IMG/VR virus record: IMGVR_UViG_3300047095_000426
Location: 1-39,153 of that record
DNA: 39,153 nt
Reading direction: 5' to 3' (one strand)
DNA from: a virus
Within the stretch, counting starts at the first letter, position 1. Every line of letters starts with the position of its first letter. The notes beneath the pieces are model-generated. The model ran no database searches. It saw nothing but the letters and a program-made list of their open reading frames with translations, and was not told the DNA's origin. Shown here piece by piece: positions 23,043 to 30,787 of the stretch. The position numbers and the translations under genes are program-made.

Positions 23043-25004
23043 ATGACCATCTGGCTTGATTTCGAGACTCGCAGCCACTGCGACCTGCCCCGCCACGGCG
23101 CCTACACCTACGCGCAGCACCCTAGCACGCAGGTGCTCTGCATGGCTTGGGCGCTGGACGACGGTGAGGTCGAGCTCTGGACGCCCGAGCAGCCGTTCCC
23201 GCAGGCGGTCAGGGATGCCATCCAGAATCTGGACACCATCCGCGCGCACAATGCGGCATTCGAGCGCCTAATCTTTTGGTATGTCGTCTGCCCTGACTTC
23301 GACGTGCCGGAACCAACGCTTGAGCAGTTTTACTGCACCGCAGCACAGGCGCGTGCGAACTGCGCGCCGGGCAGCTTGGAGGATGTCGGTCGGTTTGCTG
23401 GCGCGGGGATGCGGAAGGACCACAAGGGCGCCGCGCTCGTCCGCAAGTGCTGCGTGCCGCCCTTCAAGCATACCGAGCAGGACATGGCCGACCTGTTCGA
23501 GTACTGCCGTCAGGACGTGCGTGCGATGCGCGCCGTCTCGCAGTCGCTGCGGCAGTTGTCGGAGGTCGAGCTTGCCGACTACCATGTCAATGAGCGGATC
23601 AACGATCGCGGCATCCGGATCGACGTCGATTTGGCGGCCGCTGCGATGGCCTACGCCGCGCAGGAAACCCGCGAGATCCAAGCCCGCGTGCGCGAGGTGA
23701 CCGAGGGCGCCGTGCCGACCGTGCGCTCGCCTGCCATGCGGGCATGGGTACTGGAGCGGCTCGGGCCGCAGGCGAGGAAGCTCGCCGTGCGCCACAAGGG
23801 CGGCGAGGCCAAGGATTCGATCGACAAATCAGTGCGGGCGACCCTGTTGGCGCTCGCGGAGGAACACCCCGATGAGGTCCCGCCCGCTGTTGCCGAGGTC
23901 ATCCAAGCCGCCGACGATGTCTGGGCGTCTGCGACTGCGAAGTTCGGCCGTTTCGCTGCCTTGGCTGATCCGGAGGACGCGCGCCTTAGAGGAGCGTTTG
24001 TTTTTGCTGGAGGGGCAGCTACTGGACGAGCGAGCAGCTATGGCGCTCAAGTTCACAACATCCCCCGAAAGTCCGCAAAAGATCCACTGACCGTGCGCGC
24101 TGCCATGATGCGCCGCGAACCGCTCGCGCCCGCCTACGGTAAGCGGGTGACGGACGTGCTGAAGCTCATGCTGCGACCGGCGCTGGTGCCTGCTCACGGA
24201 CACGTCTTCGTTGTGGCCGACTGGTCGGCTATCGAGGGCCGGGTCAATCCTTGGCTCGCTGCCAGCGCGACGGGCGAGGCGAAGCTCGACGTGTTCCGGC
24301 GCCGGCTCGACCCTTACAAGGTCAACGCGGCGACAACGTATGGCGTCCAGTATTCGGACGTCACCGACGACCAGAGGCAGGTCGGCAAGGTGCAGGAGCT
24401 TGCGCTAGGGTTCGGCGGGGGCGCGGGCGCGTTCGGTGCGATGGCGCGCGGTTACGGCGTGCGCCTGCCCGCCGATCAGGTCGAGCGCAGCGTGCGCGGC
24501 TGGCGCCATGCGAATCCGTGGGCGCCCGTGTTTTGGTCCGACCTTGAGCGGGCCTACTGGTCCGCGATGCGCCACCCTGGGGCCGAGTTCGACGCGGGGC
24601 GGGTCACCTATCTGTTCGATGGCCAGACCCTGTGGTATGTGCTGCCGTCAGGGCGCGTGCTCTGTTACCCATTTGCCCGGATCGAGGGCGACGAAATCAG
24701 TTACGCCAAGGCGTCATGGAAGCCGGCAGCGGACGCGAAAGAGTGGCCGCGAGCGCGGCTCTGGCGTGGGCTCGCGTGCGAGAACGTGACGCAGGCAGCC
24801 GCGCACGACGTCCTGCGCGAGGCGCTGCGGGTGCTCGACGGCGTGGTCGCGCACGTCCATGACGAGATCGTGCTAGAGGTGCCCAAGGCCGAGGCCGAAA
24901 AGGCCAAAGCGATGCTCGAACGAGTGATGACAACAGCGCCCGACTGGGCGGCGGGGCTGCCGCTAGCAGTCGAGGCCAAAATCATGCGGAGATACGGGAA
25001 GTGA
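23043..25004 (+). CDS. Family A DNA polymerase with 3'-5' exonuclease
   Basis: The 653-residue product has an exonuclease domain: Exo I DFET (6-9), Exo II AHNAAFE (68-74), Exo III YCRQD (154-158). The polymerase domain has motif A DWSAIEGR (393-400), motif B RQVGKVQELALGFGGG (445-460) and motif C HVHDEIV (604-610). GRASSYGAQVHNIPR (328-342) is typical of phage type A polymerases. It replicates the phage genome with the primase-helicase, whose GTG overlaps its stop. The start is unusual: ATG23043 follows the terminator T-run with no Shine-Dalgarno; no better start exists upstream. Confidence 0.93.
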   Translation: MTIWLDFETRSHCDLPRHGAYTYAQHPSTQVLCMAWALDDGEVELWTPEQPFPQAVRDAIQNLDTIRAHNAAFERLIFWYVVCPDFDVPEPTLEQFYCTAAQARANCAPGSLEDVGRFAGAGMRKDHKGAALVRKCCVPPFKHTEQDMADLFEYCRQDVRAMRAVSQSLRQLSEVELADYHVNERINDRGIRIDVDLAAAAMAYAAQETREIQARVREVTEGAVPTVRSPAMRAWVLERLGPQARKLAVRHKGGEAKDSIDKSVRATLLALAEEHPDEVPPAVAEVIQAADDVWASATAKFGRFAALADPEDARLRGAFVFAGGAATGRASSYGAQVHNIPRKSAKDPLTVRAAMMRREPLAPAYGKRVTDVLKLMLRPALVPAHGHVFVVADWSAIEGRVNPWLAASATGEAKLDVFRRRLDPYKVNAATTYGVQYSDVTDDQRQVGKVQELALGFGGGAGAFGAMARGYGVRLPADQVERSVRGWRHANPWAPVFWSDLERAYWSAMRHPGAEFDAGRVTYLFDGQTLWYVLPSGRVLCYPFARIEGDEISYAKASWKPAADAKEWPRARLWRGLACENVTQAAAHDVLREALRVLDGVVAHVHDEIVLEVPKAEAEKAKAMLERVMTTAPDWAAGLPLAVEAKIMRRYGK

Positions 25005-27295
25005 ACGAGAAATTCATCAACTGGCTGATCGCGCTCGCCCCGGAGGGCGAGACAGCGCTCTTCATCAAACAGCGGATCAAGCCGAACGGCAAGCCGACCT
25101 ATGTCGCGCACCTGCCCGAGCGCTACCTGCGCTCGCCTGACGGCGCCTGGTACGGGAACACCGGCAGCTTCAAACTTGAGCGGCTCGCGGCGGGCGTGCG
25201 GGTCACCCGCGAGAACATCGACTATGTGTTGCTGCTGATGCTGGATGACATCGGCACCAAGAGCAAGACGCCCCCGATCGAGCCGACTTGGAAGATGGAA
25301 ACCAGTCCGGGTAACCAGCAGTGGTGCTACGTCTTTCGCGCCGAGGACGCGCCGACCAAGCAACTGTTCACCGCAGCGGTGGCGGCGATCGCGGCGGCGG
25401 GCTTCACCGACGAGGGCGCGACCAACTGCGTGAGAAATTTTAGGCTGCCGGGCAGTGTAAACCTGAAGCCCGAGCGCAACGGTTTCGAGTCGCGCTTGGT
25501 CGAGTGGCACCCGGCTCGCGAGTTCACGCTTGAGCAGATCATGGCGGCGCTTGGCGTGCCAATGCCCGACCCGACCGCGCTCATCGACCCGGTGCTGGTC
25601 GACGACGGCGAGTCGGACGAGGTCATGCAGTGGTTATCGGCCGAGGGGCTGTTGCTCGAGCGGCCGAATGCGGCCGGCTGGGCGGGCGTGGTCTGCCCGA
25701 ATGCCGAGCAGCATTCAAACGATGACATTGAAGGGCGCTACTTCCCGGCGAGCCGGGCCTACAAGTGCCTGCATGGCCATTGTGTCGACTGGAACAGCGA
25801 GCGGTTCCTGCGTTGGGTCGAAGAGCAGGGCGGCCCGGCGCAGGGCTACGGATTGCGCGAAGAACTGGTCGCCGAGCGGATGCGCGCGGTGCGGGCCGCG
25901 CTGACGCCGACCGAGGCGTTCCCCGATCAGGCCGCGCAGACGATCGCCGAGGTTGAGCGGCGCGAGGCCGGGCGGGTTGAGAAAGAAGGCTGGTACGAGC
26001 GCTTCGCTTACCTGCACAGCGACGACGGGTATTTTGATCTGGTCGCGCGCAAGCAGTATTCGCGCTCGAACTTCGACGCGGTCTTCCGGCATGTGCTTTG
26101 CCTCTCGATTCACGCGGCGCCTGGCAGCAAGAGCCGGCGTCGGATCGAGGCGTCGCGATCGTTCGACGAGAACCGGCAGGACATGGGCGCTCGCGTCCTT
26201 CAGGGCGTCACCTACGCGCCGGGCGAGGGCGTGCTAGTCAGTCGGGCCGGTGACGTGTACGCAAACTTGTGGCGGGACGCGCGGCCGGCGGGCGCTGCGG
26301 GCGACGCGACGCCGTGGCTGCGGCACGTCGAGCGGATGGTGCCTGACACGGCCGAGCGCGAGCATGCGCTCGATTGGATGGCGTTCAAGGTCCAGCGCTC
26401 GAACATCAAAATCAATCACGGCATCCTGCACGGCGGGTTTCCCGGCTCGGGCAAGGACACTATGTGGGAACCGTTCCTCTACGCGGTCGGCGGTGCGTCG
26501 AAGGAGAACATTGCGACGGTCAAGAACGAAGAGCTGAACTCGCAGTGGGGATATAGCCTGATGAGCGAGGTGCTGGTCATCAATGAGCTGCGCCAGACTG
26601 AGGTCAGCGACCGGCGCGCGCTTGAGAACCGGCTGAAGCCCCTGCTGGCGGCGCCCCCGGAACTGTTGAGCGTGAACCGGAAGGGCTTGCACCCGTTCGA
26701 CGCGCAGAACCGATTGAGCGTTGTCGCGTTCAGCAATGAGCGGATGGCGATCACACTGACGTCAGACGACCGGCGCTGGTTTGTGCTCTGGTCTGACGCG
26801 GGCAAGATGGATGCGGCAGAGGCCGAGCGGCTCTGGCAGTGGTACGACAAGGGCGGCCGTGACGCGGTCGCGGCTTGGCTGCGTGCCCGAGACGTGAGCG
26901 GGTTCCTGCCTGGCGCAGCGCCCGTTATGACCGAGGCGAAGGCGATCATGTTGCAGGCGGGCCTGTCGCCGGTCGAGTCAGCGCTTGTTGAGTTGATCAA
27001 GGGGCGGCACGGTGAGTTCGCGCCCGGCGCCGTGCAGGCGCCATGGCAGGCGCTTTGTGACCGCCTAGCGGGCCTGATGCCGAACGGCTCGCGCGTGAGC
27101 GTCTACGCGCTCTTTCACGCATTGTCAGAGGCCGGCTGGCTGGACTGCGGGCGGGTCAAGACTCCCGAGCATCAGACCAAGACCCATGTCATGTGCGCGC
27201 CGGAGATCTGGGAGCATTTCGCTGGCAACCGGTCCGAGATCAGGCGCCTGTGCGAGCGCGGGCGGGCGGGCGGTCCTTTGAGGGTAGTCGGCTAA
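25001..27295 (+). CDS. Primase-helicase (RepB-like primase, SF3/DUF5906-type helicase)
   Basis: The 764-residue product has an N-terminal primase-like domain (about 1-200) with acidic pair D82/D83 and the strand RNFRLPGSVNLKP (145-157), typical of bifunctional primase/RepB-like folds. A Cys/His cluster (C232, H238, C256, H258, C261) may bind zinc. The C-terminal helicase has Walker A GGFPGSGKDT (478-487), a likely Walker B VLVINELR (about 522-529) and SNERM (about 579-583). It makes primers and unwinds DNA for the family A polymerase. GTG25001 is coupled to the polymerase stop. Confidence 0.88.
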   Translation: MNEKFINWLIALAPEGETALFIKQRIKPNGKPTYVAHLPERYLRSPDGAWYGNTGSFKLERLAAGVRVTRENIDYVLLLMLDDIGTKSKTPPIEPTWKMETSPGNQQWCYVFRAEDAPTKQLFTAAVAAIAAAGFTDEGATNCVRNFRLPGSVNLKPERNGFESRLVEWHPAREFTLEQIMAALGVPMPDPTALIDPVLVDDGESDEVMQWLSAEGLLLERPNAAGWAGVVCPNAEQHSNDDIEGRYFPASRAYKCLHGHCVDWNSERFLRWVEEQGGPAQGYGLREELVAERMRAVRAALTPTEAFPDQAAQTIAEVERREAGRVEKEGWYERFAYLHSDDGYFDLVARKQYSRSNFDAVFRHVLCLSIHAAPGSKSRRRIEASRSFDENRQDMGARVLQGVTYAPGEGVLVSRAGDVYANLWRDARPAGAAGDATPWLRHVERMVPDTAEREHALDWMAFKVQRSNIKINHGILHGGFPGSGKDTMWEPFLYAVGGASKENIATVKNEELNSQWGYSLMSEVLVINELRQTEVSDRRALENRLKPLLAAPPELLSVNRKGLHPFDAQNRLSVVAFSNERMAITLTSDDRRWFVLWSDAGKMDAAEAERLWQWYDKGGRDAVAAWLRARDVSGFLPGAAPVMTEAKAIMLQAGLSPVESALVELIKGRHGEFAPGAVQAPWQALCDRLAGLMPNGSRVSVYALFHALSEAGWLDCGRVKTPEHQTKTHVMCAPEIWEHFAGNRSEIRRLCERGRAGGPLRVVG

Positions 27296-27320
27296 AAAAA
27301 AGCCCGCCGGGAGGCGGGCT
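27294..27320 (-). terminator. Rho-independent terminator (leftward), bidirectional stem
   Basis: On the minus strand AGCCCGCC-TCCC-GGCGGGCT is followed by eight T. The A-run is at 27294-27301 on the plus strand and the stem at 27301-27320. It ends the leftward operon that starts near 30309 and sits at the meeting point with the rightward replication operon, whose primase stop is at 27295. The stem could also slow rightward transcription, but the T-tract serves the leftward direction. Confidence 0.88.
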
Positions 27321-27339
27321 AACCGAAGGAGGGAATCCG

Positions 27340-27402
27340 TCACAATCGTAGCATGATCGCGAGCAGCGCGGCAAGCAGCGCGATCAGCGCTGCGGTGATC
27401 AT
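27340..27402 (-). CDS. Tiny hydrophobic peptide, 20 aa
   Basis: ATG27402 overlaps the stop of the clamp-like gene (ATGA). The product MITAALIALLAALLAIMLRL is a single hydrophobic helix with a terminal Arg, enough to span a membrane. An in-frame ATG four codons earlier would give 24 residues. It is the last possible gene before the terminator. The coupling is suggestive, but a peptide this short could be chance. Confidence 0.35.
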   Translation of the reverse strand: MITAALIALLAALLAIMLRL

Positions 27403-27998
27403 GCCGTCACCCATGCTGGCACGACGGCCTCATCCGCGAGCCACGGCATGACGAGGCCGAGGAACTCAGGCAGATCCTGCGACGTGACGATGCACGGCTG
27501 CTGGCCGCGCTGGCTATAGCAGGGTCGCGCGTTGTCCGCGCCGGATGCAGTCTTGACGCACGCGTGCAGGCGCTCGAGCAGCGCTGGATTGAACTGCGCC
27601 ATTTCGACCGGCGCGGCAAGCGCTTTGCGCGTGACTTGATCGGTGTCCGGGAACTTACCGTCAACCGGCGTCAACGCGTGCGTGACCGTGCGGTCAACGA
27701 TCGTCACCCGGTTAGCGGCCGCGTCGACCGTGACGGTCAAGACGTCGTCAAGGGTTTTTTTGCCGCCAGCGATCACCGGCTTCAGACCTTCCAGCGGCAG
27801 AATGATGCTGGCCGGCGTGCTGACGGCGGTCGGGCTCACCCGCAGCCGCCCGAGCGCGTGCCCGTCGGTCGCCTCGAGGATAATCCCGCGCTGGTCCGCG
27901 CGAACATGCACGCCGAGCAAGTAATGGCGCACGTCGACGGTCGGCGCGCAGGATGCGATCGCGCGCAGCGCGCGACGGGTAACAGTGAACTCGAGCAT
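27399..27998 (-). CDS. Sliding-clamp-like protein
   Basis: The 199-residue product starts MLEFTVTRRALRAIASCAPT and continues HYLLGVHVRADQRGIILEATDGHALGRLRV. Beta-clamp (DnaN) domains share the strand pattern L-x-G-V-x-V and the ATDGHRL loop. A second part has ASIILPLEGLKPV and VTVDAAANRVTIVDR. At about 200 residues it has only one and a half or two of the three DnaN domains, as in phage clamp-like proteins. AAGGGG precedes ATG27998. It could serve the family A polymerase or interact with host clamp partners. Confidence 0.72.
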   Translation of the reverse strand: MLEFTVTRRALRAIASCAPTVDVRHYLLGVHVRADQRGIILEATDGHALGRLRVSPTAVSTPASIILPLEGLKPVIAGGKKTLDDVLTVTVDAAANRVTIVDRTVTHALTPVDGKFPDTDQVTRKALAAPVEMAQFNPALLERLHACVKTASGADNARPCYSQRGQQPCIVTSQDLPEFLGLVMPWLADEAVVPAWVTA

Positions 27999-28000
27999 GA

Positions 28001-28327
28001 TCAAACCCCTTCGTTAGTAGTCGGAACAGTGAGCCCGCGCGCGAGCGCGTCGCGGGCCTCGAAGACCGCGTGCGGCACGTTGACCGGGTCACCAGTGAGC
28101 GCCTCATCCAGCAGCGCGAGCGCGTCGCGGGCGGCCGCCAGCAGCTCGGCCGGGTCGACGCCGTCGACCGTCAACGCGGGTGCGGTGCGAGCGAGCGAGT
28201 CGCCGAAGACGGTCAGACTCGCCGACCGGACGGCGCGGTCGGGCCCGTAGAGTTCGACGTCGAGATGATCGCGGTTACGGGTGAGCGCGACGCGCGCGAC
28301 GCCGTGGGCGAATGCAGTGGTGATCAT
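28001..28327 (-). CDS. Hypothetical protein, 108 aa
   Basis: The product begins MITTAFAHGVARVALTRNRD and has a beta-rich first half (HLDVELYGPDRAVRSASLTVF), then an Ala/Leu/Asp helix (PAELLAAARDALALLDEAL). It ends one base before the clamp-like gene's Shine-Dalgarno region, with AAGGG seven bases before its own ATG. The fold pattern is simple strand-then-helix; the function is unknown. Its position next to the clamp-like gene suggests an accessory role. Confidence 0.65.
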   Translation of the reverse strand: MITTAFAHGVARVALTRNRDHLDVELYGPDRAVRSASLTVFGDSLARTAPALTVDGVDPAELLAAARDALALLDEALTGDPVNVPHAVFEARDALARGLTVPTTNEGV

Positions 28328-28397
28328 AGAGTACCCTTAGTGTGCTGGCGCAAGGCGCGCCCGTCAGACCCGACGGCCTGACGGTCGAGCCCTGCGG

Positions 28398-28532
28398 TCA
28401 GAGTGACAGCACCAGCGCGAGCACGACGTAGACGGCCGCGCCGGCCGCGCACGCGGTGACGATCAGGCGCAGTGGGCGCGCGTCGGGCTCGAGGGGCTCG
28501 CCGGTGATTTTCTCGATGATAGTGCGAAGCAT
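28398..28532 (-). CDS. Small single-pass membrane protein, 44 aa
   Basis: ATG28532 follows GGGGAACTGACC. The product reads MLRTIIEKITGEPLEPDARP, then a C-terminal membrane helix (about 22-43: LRLIVTACAAGAAVYVVLALVLSL). The charged N-terminal part would lie in the cytoplasm. Small membrane proteins in early phage operons often affect superinfection or membrane state, but no family is recognised. A short inverted repeat (28361-28384) lies between this gene and its upstream neighbour's start. Confidence 0.55.
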   Translation of the reverse strand: MLRTIIEKITGEPLEPDARPLRLIVTACAAGAAVYVVLALVLSL

Positions 28533-28574
28533 GGTCAGTTCCCCTTGTGCGACAAAGAGTGTAGCAGAATCAGA

Positions 28575-28868
28575 TCAGATTGTGCAGCACCCGCAGCAGG
28601 GCGCGTCTTCGCAGCGCCCGCGCTTGTTGCGGTAATAGTCGCGCCCGCCAATGACATATCGATCGGACACGCCGAACACGCTGACGTCAGTCGGTCGGAT
28701 ATCTGGCGCGTCGAGATCCGGCCGAGCTGCGCCAGTGCTGGAATCGGTGCCGGCGCGGGCACGCAGGATCGACCGGCCACGGCCGTAATAGTCGATTGTG
28801 TCGCCCGGTAGGATGCGCGCGCCCGTTTGCGCGCAAAATCCGGGGAATTTAGCGGTCATGGTTTTCAT
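28575..28868 (-). CDS. Cys-rich small protein, 97 aa
   Basis: ATG28868 follows AAGG at seven bases; ATG28859 (MTAKFPGFCAQTGARIL) is also possible. The opening FPGFCAQTGARILPGDTIDYYGRG resembles short phage proteins that begin with a broken zinc-knuckle (KCxxCGxxIxxGxxI) sequence. Here one cysteine is replaced by Thr. The C-terminus has CEDAPCCGCC (about 86-95), which could complete a metal site. The function is unknown. Confidence 0.65.
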   Translation of the reverse strand: MKTMTAKFPGFCAQTGARILPGDTIDYYGRGRSILRARAGTDSSTGAARPDLDAPDIRPTDVSVFGVSDRYVIGGRDYYRNKRGRCEDAPCCGCCTI

Positions 28869-28870
28869 TT

Positions 28871-29338
28871 TCAGACCTTAGAATAAAGTTCAAGCGCAGT
28901 CGGAAACGGCAGACTGTTTAAAACATGTGTCGCCCTTAGCTTTTCGCTGATTTGTGGGTTCGTGAGTAGTCGCGTTAAATCCGCGCGAGGCATGGTTTTA
29001 GTTTCGTATATTTTGCCGTCTTCGCGGGTAAACAAAATTCGTTTCGCGAGTGCTCTTTTAAGATCTTGAGCGAGGATATGCTTAGTAAGCAATTCGTTGA
29101 TCAAAATTTCCGCATTCATATCGATCGACATATCGTCGAATTGATGCTGTGGCAAGGTTTTGCAGTACTCAATGACTGCTCTTTCGGCTAAATTGTCATG
29201 CCATAAATCCGGGCCACCTTGCCCGTCATTTTCGACGACAGAAGCTTTTTTGCCGTCGATATATACCGTCGCCATAAAGCAAGTTGTTTCCCGTGACATA
29301 AAGCTGCTGATTTTTACATTACGAAGTTCGATTTTCAT
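28871..29338 (-). CDS. Hypothetical protein, 155 aa (AT-rich gene)
   Basis: The product starts MKIELRNVKISSFMSRETTC, then FMATVYIDGKKASVVENDGQGG. The pattern MKIELxNIK...S.ET.CFxATVYxDG...V.NDGxGG is widespread among phages and plasmids without a known function. The middle is helical. The gene is visibly richer in A and T than the flanking genes, with Lys AAA and Asn AAT/AAC codons favoured, suggesting recent acquisition. A hairpin (29354-29371) separates it from the upstream gene. Confidence 0.72.
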   Translation of the reverse strand: MKIELRNVKISSFMSRETTCFMATVYIDGKKASVVENDGQGGPDLWHDNLAERAVIEYCKTLPQHQFDDMSIDMNAEILINELLTKHILAQDLKRALAKRILFTREDGKIYETKTMPRADLTRLLTNPQISEKLRATHVLNSLPFPTALELYSKV

Positions 29339-29353
29339 GGTCAGTGCTCCAGT

Positions 29354-29371
29354 GGGCGCCCGTAGGCGCCC
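29354..29371 (-). other. GC-rich intergenic hairpin
   Basis: GGGCGCC (29354-29360) and GGCGCCC (29365-29371) form a perfect 7-bp stem with a CGTA loop in the short gap between two leftward genes. No T-run follows on the minus strand. It could be a processing site or weak attenuator ahead of the AT-rich gene. Confidence 0.4.
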
Positions 29372-29379
29372 GGTTGATG

Positions 29380-30045
29380 TTAAGCGGCCAGTTTGATATC
29401 AATCACGCGCTTGCGCGCGCCGTGCGCGGGAAAGCCTACGATCACGTCACGTTGACGCGCGCACAGTTGGCAGGTCGCGCACGACACATCGTCACGTTGC
29501 GTAGCAGGGCAGACGACGACGCGACGGCCAGCAGGCGTGCGGGTGTTGTCGGTTTGATCTGACGACAGCACGACGACGACAGGACCGGCGCCGGTATCGG
29601 CGAGCGCGTCGGCGTCGGCGAGATCGTTAGCGGATAGGTTGACCGTGAAGCCCCATTGATTGGCGTGCCGAATCCAATCGAGCGATTGGGCGTCACGGTA
29701 ATGGGTGTAAGTGAATCCGCGACGGCCGGTATTGGCGGCGACCAGTTGACCGAGCGCGACAGGGTCGACCGTGTGACCGTCGCCGGGCAGATCACCGGCT
29801 TGATTGTGGCGCCACAGTTGACCATCGGGCAGGTCGGCAATGGCGCCGACGAACGTCGACCAATCGGTGCCACGGGCGCCCGATGAGACGGCGGACCAAT
29901 GAAGGGCAAGAGGACCAGACGACGCGTAGCACCCTTCGCGCATCGCGCAGTCTACGGGGCATGTGGCGCGCGTCGTGGTGCTGACGGGAATCGGACCCGT
30001 TTTGGCGTTTGCGGACTTGGGGCTGAGATGGACAGTGTAGGGCAT
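29380..30045 (-). CDS. Cysteine-rich DUF7227/gp88-like phage protein
   Basis: The 221-residue product has an N-terminal motif ATCPVDCAMREGCYASSGP (C29, C33, C39) and a C-terminal cluster CPATQRDDVSCATCQLC (C179, C189, C192, C195). The first resembles the CPxxCxxxxxCYA motif of phage gp88/DUF7227 proteins; both clusters are conserved in that group. The central part has RGFTYTHYRDAQSLDWIRHA, consistent with a barrel-like fold. The cysteines suggest an iron-sulphur or zinc centre. Function is unknown, but the metal-site pattern implies an enzyme. Confidence 0.7.
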   Translation of the reverse strand: MPYTVHLSPKSANAKTGPIPVSTTTRATCPVDCAMREGCYASSGPLALHWSAVSSGARGTDWSTFVGAIADLPDGQLWRHNQAGDLPGDGHTVDPVALGQLVAANTGRRGFTYTHYRDAQSLDWIRHANQWGFTVNLSANDLADADALADTGAGPVVVVLSSDQTDNTRTPAGRRVVVCPATQRDDVSCATCQLCARQRDVIVGFPAHGARKRVIDIKLAA

Positions 30046-30075
30046 GGCAGTGGACCTTTAGGGTTTGAAGGTTGA

Positions 30076-30309
30076 TCAGGCGCGCTTTTCGACGATGTCG
30101 ACCAAGCCCCATTGCTTGGCAAGACCATTGGCGACGAACCGCGCCTCGGCGAGCCAATCGGCGCCGTGGTAGTCGGCCGAAGTGTAGGTGCAATCGTCGT
30201 CGTTCCACGGGTGATCGGGATAGCTGACGTCGTACTCGCGCACGCTCACGAACGCGATGCGCGCGTCGGCGTCGATCAGAATGCGGACATGAGTGGTTTC
30301 GGGTGTCAT
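30076..30309 (-). CDS. Small acidic hypothetical protein, 77 aa
   Basis: The product begins MTPETTHVRILIDADARIAF and is acidic (DHPWNDDDCTYTSADYHGAD), ending in a helix LAEARFVANGLAKQWGLVDIVEKRA. AAGGAG precedes ATG30309. It is the first gene of the leftward operon, nearest to the promoter at 30364-30392. Acidic first-gene products in early operons may be DNA mimics or host takeover proteins, but there is no specific evidence here. Confidence 0.65.
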   Translation of the reverse strand: MTPETTHVRILIDADARIAFVSVREYDVSYPDHPWNDDDCTYTSADYHGADWLAEARFVANGLAKQWGLVDIVEKRA

Positions 30310-30363
30310 GGTTTAGCTCCTTGGGGCAGTGCTGAATCGGTTGATGAAGTGTTGCAAGCCTGT

Positions 30364-30392
30364 ACGCTACAGGTTTTGTAGCAGTCTGTCAA
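30364..30392 (-). promoter_or_regulatory. Promoter of leftward operon
   Basis: Reading leftward, TTGACA (30392-30387) is a perfect -35 box. TAGCGT (30369-30364) lies 17 bp downstream and matches the -10 consensus at three of six positions. The -10 end of the promoter overlaps an inverted repeat (30366-30382). It would start transcription about 45 bases before ATG30309. Confidence 0.5.
30366..30382. promoter_or_regulatory. Operator-like inverted repeat in leftward promoter
   Basis: GCTACA and TGTAGC are perfect 6-bp arms around a 5-base spacer. The repeat lies between and over the -10 element of the promoter reading to 30309, so a bound protein would block initiation. The phage-encoded zinc-ribbon/winged-helix protein is one candidate ligand; this is inference. 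Confidence 0.4.
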
Positions 30393-30440
30393 ACAATTTA
30401 TCGCAGGCTGGAGAGCTTACCTTTTGGGGCACTGTGGGGT

Positions 30441-30454
30441 AGCAGGATCCTGCT
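30441..30454. repeat. Perfect 14-bp palindrome AGCAGGATCCTGCT
   Basis: It has no spacer and lies inside a wider inverted repeat: TGGGGTAGC at 30435-30443 and GCTACCCCA at 30473-30481. The nested arms could extrude as a cruciform or bind a dimer, and they include two of the CCCCA boxes. Confidence 0.55.
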
Positions 30455-30575
30455 CGATGGTTTGTTGTCGGCGCTACCCCAAGGGCGGCGGGCGGGGCAG
30501 TCGGCGCCGCTGCGATTCTCGACTCAGAATGCCTTTTGGGGTATTCGTTTTGGCTTTTATTTAGTCAGATAAAAT

Positions 30576-30592
30576 TGCCTAAATAATAGGCA
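30576..30592. repeat. Inverted repeat in AT-rich block
   Basis: TGCCTA and TAGGCA flank the 5-base spacer AATAA. Just upstream TTTTAT (30555-30560) and ATAAAA (30569-30574) form another short inverted repeat. Both lie in the AT-rich part of an otherwise GC-rich region, which fits a duplex-unwinding element. Confidence 0.5.
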
Positions 30593-30766
30593 GACAGGCT
30601 TACCTTCGTGGCGGCGCCGCCCGCCGCCGCGCTCGCACGGCAGCGATTTTTTCCCCCCGCCCCAGAGTGCCCCAATGACCCCAGACTACCCCAAGACCCC
30701 AAACCGCCACAAACCGCGTGCAGCACACTATCGAGCGTTTGGGGTACACCCCACGATACCCCAGAT

Positions 30767-30787
30767 GATAATGGTCTGACCATTATC
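30767..30787. repeat. 21-bp palindrome, operator-like
   Basis: GATAATGGTC and GACCATTATC are perfect 10-bp arms around one central T. It lies four bases after a CCCCA box. The length and symmetry are typical of a dimeric regulator site. Confidence 0.65.

Noticed and set aside
27353-27451. 32-codon rightward ORF MIASSAASSAIS...
   Set aside because: Its possible Shine-Dalgarno is 19 bases away and it is antisense to the coupled hydrophobic peptide and clamp-like gene.
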